Shown here: piece by piece, positions 7,026 through 11,644 of the stretch | How the letters are laid out: the number at the start of each line of letters is the position of its first letter | Position numbering within the stretch: position 1 is the first letter of the stretch | Source: Bacteroidales bacterium UBA1208 | GTDB lineage: Bacteria > Bacteroidota > Bacteroidia > Bacteroidales > P3 | Assembly (NCBI GenBank): GCA_002309955.1 | Contig: DBXQ01000007.1 | Location: 29,499 to 41,142, forward strand | DNA: 11,644 nucleotides | Reading direction: 5' to 3' | Made by a program: the position numbers and the translations under genes | Notes under the pieces: model-generated | Databases searched by the model: none | Told to the model about the DNA's origin: nothing | What the model saw: the letters and a program-made list of their open reading frames with translations, nothing else

Positions 7026-7071
7026 TGTGGAATCGGGTCCATCCCCCAAGGGATGGACCTACGGTTCCGCA
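7026..7071 (+). promoter_or_regulatory. Large intergenic RNA hairpin upstream of the first two-helix membrane gene
   Basis: An inner stem of ten perfect pairs (ggtccatccc 7036-7045 with gggatggacc 7050-7059) is capped by the loop ccaa and extended by one G·U pair. Below a two-base bulge (7061-7062), a second stem of nine pairs joins 7026-7034 to 7063-7071, with two G·U pairs. No T-run follows on the plus strand. The wobble pairs would be A·C mismatches in the opposite transcript, so a plus-strand RNA is favoured. It lies 39 bases before the ATG at 7111. Confidence 0.6.
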
Positions 7072-7110
7072 TAAATAGTTGAGTAAGAATATTATTAAAA
7101 CAGAAAGACA

Positions 7111-7602
7111 ATGCAAAACATAAAACAAGCAATCTATGCCCGGCCAGAAATACGCCACTGCATCAAACCCCTCTGGTCGGCGTGGATAATCGTTCTGATT
7201 GGTGCCCTCTGCGGTGCAATCTACTTGATTGGTGGCGGCATGTCGCCCTCCCTGTTGAGCCTGTTTCTCTACATGGCGGCCTTAGGAGTGCTGACCCTAC
7301 TCTTCATCATCTGTTTCTATCTGTTTGGCGACAGCTGCTTCCCTTACAGCAAGCCGCTACACCGCCGCCTGGAGCCCACCCTCACTTACTACGCCGAGTC
7401 GTCGTTGCCACAACTCACCGAGGCCTTGGAAAAAGGCGACGAAGCTGCTTTGGCTACGGTGAAACGGGTGGCTTCGCCCCAGCTGGTTCTGGTGCGCTAC
7501 AGTGATGAACCCGAAACAGTCTATTATTCTCAAATCCTCCGTTACGAGGGGAAGAACCTGATTCCCCTCACGGACATTTTTATCAACAATATCAATAAAT
7601 AG
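7111..7602 (+). CDS. Two-helix membrane protein with C-terminal soluble domain, unknown (first of a pair)
   Basis: I do not recognise this 163-residue protein. An N-terminal amphipathic stretch (MQNIKQAIYARPEIRHCI) leads to two membrane segments at about 22-43 and 49-72, then a soluble domain of about 85 residues. The domain starts with a Tyr-rich strand (LTYYAESS), has an acidic helix (QLTEALEKGDEAAL), and ends in likely strands (LVLVRYSDEPETVYYSQILRYEGK). The ATG follows A-rich sequence (AAAACAGAAAGACA), typical of Bacteroidota. It is seven bases upstream of a gene with the same layout, so the two probably act together and may be old paralogues. A strong hairpin lies in its leader. The soluble domain is probably cytoplasmic, given basic residues around the helices, but topology is uncertain. 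Confidence 0.8.
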   Translation: MQNIKQAIYARPEIRHCIKPLWSAWIIVLIGALCGAIYLIGGGMSPSLLSLFLYMAALGVLTLLFIICFYLFGDSCFPYSKPLHRRLEPTLTYYAESSLPQLTEALEKGDEAALATVKRVASPQLVLVRYSDEPETVYYSQILRYEGKNLIPLTDIFINNINK

Positions 7603-7609
7603 AGTAATC

Positions 7610-8140
7610 ATGGAAACGATACAATCAATCGATGAATATATTGCTACTCAGATGGATGGGAAATTAGTGCGGAAGGGCAAGAACCCTCTGCTTTGGATAG
7701 TCTTAGCCCTTGTCGGCATAGCCCTCATAGTGGTTTGTTTCTCGGTTAGGCTTGACGACAGTCTGCAAACACTGCTGCTGACCCTCGGCGCAATCTCAAC
7801 ACTTGTGGGCATAGTGCTTTCGGCCTTGTGCCTTTCCAAAACGCTGTGGACCTACTGTTATCTTCCAACACACAGCCGGGTCAAAAACAGGACGGTGTAC
7901 CTCTCGTCTGCCGACTACGGCGTCTGCCGCGAGGCACTCGCTAACCATCATTTTGACGCAATAGGAAAGCTTCAGCCGCAGGTCAGCACCAACTTGGGCA
8001 TAAAACTGCTGTGGAGCACCGACGGAGCTATAGCCCTGATGCAGGCGGGACGTTTCGACATCGATCCTTTCGAACCCGAAACCGAGGTTGTTCGGATTGA
8101 GGGTGCGGACACCGGCAAGTTGCAACCCCTGCTTAAATAG
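7610..8140 (+). CDS. Two-helix membrane protein with C-terminal soluble domain, unknown (second of a pair)
   Basis: I do not recognise this 176-residue protein. It has a polar N-terminus (METIQSIDEYIATQMDGKL), two membrane segments at about 27-45 and 53-76, and a soluble domain of about 95 residues. The domain opens with a strand (RTVYLSSADYG), then a helix (VCREALANHHFDAIGKL), and ends in likely strands (GIKLLWSTDGAIALMQAG, ETEVVRIEG). Order, helix spacing and domain size match the gene seven bases upstream, and a loose alignment is possible (LTYYAESSLPQLTEAL against TVYLSSADYGVCREAL), but identity is low. Translational coupling with the upstream gene is likely. A strong hairpin and then the antiporter gene follow. 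Confidence 0.8.
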   Translation: METIQSIDEYIATQMDGKLVRKGKNPLLWIVLALVGIALIVVCFSVRLDDSLQTLLLTLGAISTLVGIVLSALCLSKTLWTYCYLPTHSRVKNRTVYLSSADYGVCREALANHHFDAIGKLQPQVSTNLGIKLLWSTDGAIALMQAGRFDIDPFEPETEVVRIEGADTGKLQPLLK

Positions 8141-8149
8141 TCAATCACC

Positions 8150-8182
8150 GAGTGGTGCAAGGCCGCTGGCCCTGCACCACTC
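8150..8182. promoter_or_regulatory. GC-rich hairpin between the membrane pair and the antiporter gene
   Basis: The arms gagtggtgca (8150-8159) and tgcaccactc (8173-8182) pair perfectly. Inside, ggcc (8161-8164) pairs with ggcc (8168-8171) around a three-base loop, with one A/C mismatch between the two stems. The sequence after it (cttcaataccttg) is not a T-run, so it is a poor intrinsic terminator. It ends 19 bases before the antiporter ATG, close enough to affect ribosome access or mark an RNA-processing site. Confidence 0.55.
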
Positions 8183-8201
8183 CTTCAATACCTTGTAGCC
8201 A

Positions 8202-9740
8202 ATGCAGTTAGAATTGTTGCTTTTGATTTTCTCATCTCTCTTCTTCGCCAGCATTCTGGCGGGCAAGGCGGGGAGTCGCTTTGGTGTGCCGGCACTGCTG
8301 CTCTTTCTCGGAGTGGGTATGCTGTTCGGCAGCGACGGATTGGGTATCCGTTTCGACAATATCAAAACTGCCCAAATGGTGGGCACTGTGGCGCTGAGTG
8401 CCATCCTTTTTTCTGGCGGTCTCGATACCAAAATAAGCGACATCAAGCCCGTCCTTAAACCCGGAGTCACATTGGCTACCTTTGGTGTGCTTGTCACCGC
8501 GCTGGCTACTGGCGTTGTACTTTATCTGCTTATGGGCCGCTCCTTCGGCATGGACCTTATGTTGTGTCTGCTTTTGGCTGCCACCATGAGCAGTACCGAC
8601 TCGGCCTCGGTCTTCTCCATCCTCCGGGGCAAAGGGCTGAATCTAAAGCATAATCTGCGTCCTACGCTGGAGTTGGAAAGCGGTGCCAACGACCCGATGG
8701 CATACGTCCTCACCCTCACATTCATCACGCTCTGCATCCAAGGCGGTAGCCCCGACTGGGGGCAGGCCTTGCTGATGCTGGTCACGCAGTTGGTTGTGGG
8801 CTTCGTGGCTGGTTGGCTCTTTGGCAAAGGGATGGTGTGGAGTATCGACAAGATTAATCTGGACAATGCCGCCCTCTACCCCATCCTGGTGCTGGCTGGC
8901 AGTTTCTTTGTCTTTGCCGCCACCTATTACATGCAGGGCAACAGCTATCTGGCTGTCTATATTGCGGGCCTAGTGGTGGGTAACAGCAAGTTTGTCCACA
9001 AGCGTTCTACCCGCAACTTCTTTGACGGCATCACTTGGCTTGCCCAGCTCTCCATGTTCCTCACACTCGGATTGCTTGTCAACCCCTCCGAACTCAAGCA
9101 CGTGCTTGTCCCAGGGTTGATAATCAGTGTGGTGATGATTCTTGTGACGCGCCCGCTTGCGGTCTTCCTTTCACTCGCCCCGTTTAGGAACTATATGCTC
9201 AAGGACAGGCTTTTCGTCTCTTGGGTAGGGTTGCGGGGTGCCGTTCCGATAATCTTTGCTATCCTCTGCCGCGCTTCCGGAGTGCCACACAGCGATGAGA
9301 TGTTCAACATCGTGTTTCTCTGCACATTGGTGAGTCTTGTGGTTCAGGGCACCTCTCTGCCCCTTGTGGCTCGGTGGTTAGGCGTGTCCGAACCGCCGGC
9401 TCGCCAGCTCAACAACGCCCCACAGCATTTCGACATTGATTTCCCCGAAGAGATAAAATCCTCATCGACAGAGATTGAAATCAAGCAGCCCATGCTGGTC
9501 AAAGGGTGTCGCCTGATGGATTTAGGGTTGCCGGAAAAGACCCTGGCCATCATGGTGAAAAGGGACGACAACTTTTTTGTCCCCACAGGCAAGACGGTCC
9601 TCCACGAGGGTGACCGCCTGATGGTGCTGACCGACAACCAGGAGGAGCTGGAAGCCAAGCTCCACATCATCGGTGCCATAGAGCCTCCTGCGGAGCCTCC
9701 CAAGCGTAGGTGGACAAGCATCTTTTTCGAGGATGAATGA
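8202..9740 (+). CDS. nhaP2: Potassium/proton antiporter, NhaP2 (CvrA) type, with RCK_C domain
   Basis: This 512-residue inner-membrane carrier belongs to the CPA1 cation/proton antiporter group and probably exports K+ (or Na+) in exchange for protons. Residues 1-392 hold about twelve to thirteen membrane helices. Family marks include the early GKAGSRFGVPALLLFLGVGM (21-40), STDSASVFS (131-139), ESGANDPMA (159-167) with the ion-binding pair Asn163-Asp164, and GLRGAVPI (343-350). Residues 421-492 form a cytoplasmic RCK_C (TrkA-C) regulatory domain, ending near HEGDRLMVLTDNQEELE. E. coli NhaP2 is longer, at about 578 residues; this shorter C-terminus lacks the last part. The ATG is preceded by no Shine-Dalgarno site and lies just after the 8150-8182 hairpin. 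Substrate is assigned from family resemblance only. Confidence 0.9.
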   Translation: MQLELLLLIFSSLFFASILAGKAGSRFGVPALLLFLGVGMLFGSDGLGIRFDNIKTAQMVGTVALSAILFSGGLDTKISDIKPVLKPGVTLATFGVLVTALATGVVLYLLMGRSFGMDLMLCLLLAATMSSTDSASVFSILRGKGLNLKHNLRPTLELESGANDPMAYVLTLTFITLCIQGGSPDWGQALLMLVTQLVVGFVAGWLFGKGMVWSIDKINLDNAALYPILVLAGSFFVFAATYYMQGNSYLAVYIAGLVVGNSKFVHKRSTRNFFDGITWLAQLSMFLTLGLLVNPSELKHVLVPGLIISVVMILVTRPLAVFLSLAPFRNYMLKDRLFVSWVGLRGAVPIIFAILCRASGVPHSDEMFNIVFLCTLVSLVVQGTSLPLVARWLGVSEPPARQLNNAPQHFDIDFPEEIKSSSTEIEIKQPMLVKGCRLMDLGLPEKTLAIMVKRDDNFFVPTGKTVLHEGDRLMVLTDNQEELEAKLHIIGAIEPPAEPPKRRWTSIFFEDE

Positions 9741-9910
9741 CGGCCCACACTCCCATAGCCCTTCCTTGTCCTGTTTTAGGTCACTTGTACAAGAGTTACC
9801 CATTGTTTTGCCTACCTCACTTGGATAGACCCTCCCCGAAACGAACGCATCGGAACCCCCAAGGAGCGATGCAACTTTCACCTCACTACGCATAAGTGGA
9901 TGTATTTTGT

Positions 9911-9945
9911 AAAAAAAAGCCGTAGATGGCGGATGCCATCTACGG
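9911..9945 (-). terminator. Rho-independent terminator of aspA
   Basis: An 11-bp perfect stem (ccgtagatggc 9920-9930 with gccatctacgg 9935-9945) has a four-base loop. On the minus strand it is followed by a run of eight T (9918-9911). It begins 29 bases past the aspA stop codon. On the plus strand no T-run follows, so it should not stop transcripts from the antiporter. The 170 bases between the antiporter stop and this T-run hold no gene I can support, only a small 10-bp palindrome (cttgtacaag, 9784-9793) and a weak 6-bp stem (9847-9872). Confidence 0.92.
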
Positions 9946-9974
9946 TGGGGGTTATTTAGAACGATGAAAGATGC

Positions 9975-11390
9975 TTAGAGCTTGATTTCGATGGGCTGGA
10001 GCATGTTTTCGGGCTTGAGGATTTCGTCAAGCTGTTCTTTGGTGAGGAGTTTGTGCTCAAGGACGAGTTCGTAGACGCCGCGGCCGGTCTCGCTGGCTTC
10101 TTTGGCAATTTTGGTGCTTTGTTTGTAGCCGATGATAGGGTTGAGCATGGTGACGATGCCGATGCTGTTCTGGACAAGCTGGCGGCAGCGCTCTTCGTTG
10201 GCGACGATGCCTTCGATGCAGAGGGTGCGGAGAGTGTCGAGACCATTCTCCAGCAGATGGACGCTTTCGAAAAGGGTATAGGCAATAACTGGTTCCATTA
10301 CGTTCAGTTCCAATTGTCCATTGTCACTGGCGAAAGTGATGCACATGTCGTTGCCAATTACTTTGTAGCATACTTGGTTCATCACTTCGGGGATGACGGG
10401 GTTCACTTTGCCAGGCATGATAGATGAGCCGGGCTGGCGTTCGGGCAGATGGATTTCGTTAAGACCGCAACGAGGGCCGCTGGAGAGCAAACGGAGGTCG
10501 TTGCACATCTTGTTAATCTTCAATGCAAGACGTTTCATTGCTGAACTGTACTGAATCATGCAACTGGTTGCGCTGGTGGCCTCAATCAGATTATCGGCAA
10601 GTTCGATGTTCCAGCCAGTCACTTTGCGCAGGGCTTTGATGCAAGCTTCGCTGTAGCCAGGCTTGGAACAGATGCCGGTGCCGATAGCAGTGGCGCCCAT
10701 GTTCACCGTGAGAAATTCGTCGGCAGCAGTGCGCAGGTTCTTATATTCGCCACGCAGGGAAGCGGCAAAACCGCTGAAGGTCTGTCCCAAAGTCATGGGG
10801 ACGGCATCCTGTAGCTGGGTGCGACCCATCTTGATTACATGTGCGAACTCCTTGGTCTTTTTGTCAAGTGATTCAATCATTTTTTCCAGATGGGGCATAA
10901 AAGCGAGGTGCTCAAGACACATGGCCATGTGTATGGCACATGGATAGGCATCGTTAGTGCTCTGCGAGGCATTGACTACATCATTGGGAGAGCAGTACTG
11001 ATATTCTCCGCGTTTGTAGCCCATCTTCTCTAAAGCAAGATTGGCGATTACTTCATTGGCGGCCATATTGGTGCTTGTGCCGGCACCGCCTTGAATCATA
11101 TCAATAGGGAATTGATCGTGGAAACGACCAGAAAGGAGTTGATCGCATGCCCAGCAAATGGCTTCTCCTTGTTCGGCAGTAATCATGCCCACTTCTACGT
11201 TAGCCATGGCTGCAGCCTTCTTGGTGATGGCCATGCCCCGGATAAAGTTAGGGTAGTTGGAGAGAAGTTGGCCGCTTATGTGGAAATTGTCCATGGCACG
11301 GCTTGTTTGCACACCGTAGTATACCTCATTGGGTACCTCTTTGGATCCCAAAAGATCACTTTCTGTACGATAATTATTTTTGTTAGTCAT
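9975..11390 (-). CDS. aspA: Aspartate ammonia-lyase (aspartase)
   Basis: This 471-residue cytoplasmic enzyme interconverts L-aspartate with fumarate and ammonia. It feeds fumarate to anaerobic respiration or, in reverse, assimilates ammonia. It belongs to the fumarase/aspartase superfamily and has the aspartase-like GGAGTSTNMAANEV (101-114), NASQSTNDAYP (140-150), GRTQLQDAVPMTLGQ (189-203), and the mobile loop signature GSSIMPGKVNP (321-331) that carries the catalytic Ser. Length fits the family. GGAGTSTNMA and the overall reading favour aspartase over class II fumarase, but the two are close relatives. It is convergent with the antiporter gene and ends in a strong terminator. The start follows an AT-rich leader with a candidate promoter about 190 bases upstream. 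No dicarboxylate transporter or asparaginase, common partners of aspA, lies in the window. Confidence 0.95.
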   Translation of the reverse strand: MTNKNNYRTESDLLGSKEVPNEVYYGVQTSRAMDNFHISGQLLSNYPNFIRGMAITKKAAAMANVEVGMITAEQGEAICWACDQLLSGRFHDQFPIDMIQGGAGTSTNMAANEVIANLALEKMGYKRGEYQYCSPNDVVNASQSTNDAYPCAIHMAMCLEHLAFMPHLEKMIESLDKKTKEFAHVIKMGRTQLQDAVPMTLGQTFSGFAASLRGEYKNLRTAADEFLTVNMGATAIGTGICSKPGYSEACIKALRKVTGWNIELADNLIEATSATSCMIQYSSAMKRLALKINKMCNDLRLLSSGPRCGLNEIHLPERQPGSSIMPGKVNPVIPEVMNQVCYKVIGNDMCITFASDNGQLELNVMEPVIAYTLFESVHLLENGLDTLRTLCIEGIVANEERCRQLVQNSIGIVTMLNPIIGYKQSTKIAKEASETGRGVYELVLEHKLLTKEQLDEILKPENMLQPIEIKL

Positions 11391-11553
11391 TGATATTAAT
11401 ATTATGATAGATTATTTTGTTGTTTTTTGTTCATAATCATTCAATAAATGCGTATGGAACTATTATTACTTTTTTCTTTATTTTTCACTTTTTTATCTAT
11501 TTCTGTATACTTCAAATCTGGCTTTTGTTCCTCAATGAGTGGCACTTATCAAT

Positions 11554-11567
11554 ATATACTCGTATAT
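11554..11567. promoter_or_regulatory. Palindrome just downstream of the candidate aspA promoter
   Basis: The sequence atatactcgtatat has six-base arms around a two-base centre. It falls just downstream of where the transcript from the 11577-11584 box would begin, a common place for a repressor site. It is AT-rich, so chance is possible. Confidence 0.3.
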
Positions 11568-11576
11568 TTAAAAAAA

Positions 11577-11584
11577 CAAAGATA
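11577..11584 (-). promoter_or_regulatory. Candidate -7 promoter box for aspA
   Basis: The minus strand reads TATCTTTG, an exact TAnnTTTG match and identical to both boxes between lptD and the amidase. It is the only such match I found in the region upstream of aspA. The transcript would begin near 11570, leaving a leader of about 180 bases. No convincing -33 element is visible. Confidence 0.5.
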
Positions 11585-11644
11585 CAAAAAAACACAATAA
11601 TAATAATTTTTTGATAGAAAATTATTGGTGTCCGATTAAAATCA

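Larger units (their letters stand above)
11391..11644. other. AT-rich non-coding region: aspA leader and promoter
   Basis: These 254 bases at the right edge are strongly AT-rich. I support no gene here; a 65-codon plus-strand frame (11417-11614) encodes only Phe/Ile/Leu-rich translation of AT-rich DNA. Read on the minus strand, it contains a candidate promoter box and a long A-rich leader to the aspA start. Confidence 0.6.

Noticed and set aside
6677..7132. Minus-strand 151-codon frame opposite the small secreted gene
   Set aside because: It has no recognisable domain, a poor codon pattern, and would be a lone minus-strand gene inside a plus-strand run. The plus-strand frame at least has a clear signal peptide, though neither is certain.
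9784..9793. 10-bp palindrome cttgtacaag downstream of the antiporter gene
   Set aside because: It is a single short palindrome in a convergent spacer and is easily expected by chance.
9522..9893. Minus-strand 123-codon frame overlapping the antiporter 3' end
   Set aside because: It is antisense to the conserved RCK_C coding region and has no motif or promoter support.
11417..11614. 65-codon plus-strand frame at the right edge
   Set aside because: Phe/Ile-rich translation of very AT-rich leader DNA, with no ribosome site and overlap with the aspA promoter region.
1..11644. Defence system, prophage, CRISPR array or transposon
   Set aside because: I found no nuclease, helicase, reverse transcriptase, toxin-antitoxin, integrase or transposase motif and no regular repeat-spacer pattern on either strand.

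Overview
This 11.6 kb window looks like ordinary chromosome of a Bacteroidales (Bacteroidota) bacterium. The signs are: a Bacteroidota-type LptD; an amidase-SPOR protein; a GldA-type ABC ATPase; several exact matches to the Bacteroidota -7 promoter box TAnnTTTG; and gene starts mostly preceded by A-rich sequence rather than strong Shine-Dalgarno sites. I would not name a genus from sequence alone. I see no RNA genes, CRISPR array, insertion sequence, phage gene or recognisable defence system.

Layout. On the minus strand, reading leftward, lptD (LPS outer-membrane translocon) is followed after 39 bases by the start of a MerR-type regulator that runs off the left edge. Divergent from lptD, on the plus strand, is a cell-wall amidase with a SPOR domain. 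The two envelope genes share a 102-base spacer centred on a perfect inverted repeat that carries two identical promoter boxes facing each other. Next on the plus strand come an ABC ATPase of the GldA type without a permease partner, and pyrF (OMP decarboxylase). Four unrecognised small genes follow: a four-helix membrane protein, a small secreted cysteine-containing protein, and two adjacent two-helix membrane proteins of the same design. The plus-strand run ends with an NhaP2-type potassium/proton antiporter carrying an RCK_C domain. Facing it from the right, on the minus strand, is aspA (aspartate ammonia-lyase) with a textbook rho-independent terminator and a long AT-rich leader.

How the genes fit together. 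lptD and the amidase are both envelope-building genes and probably share promoter control. pyrF is pyrimidine synthesis and aspA links aspartate to fumarate; both are housekeeping. The small membrane genes sit between pyrF and the antiporter. Their shared orientation and mostly short gaps suggest co-transcription, but their function is unknown.

The least explained parts are the 6125-8200 block with its two intergenic hairpins, the sharp change in third-position GC inside pyrF, and the face-to-face promoter palindrome. They are candidates for follow-up, not a demonstrated new system.
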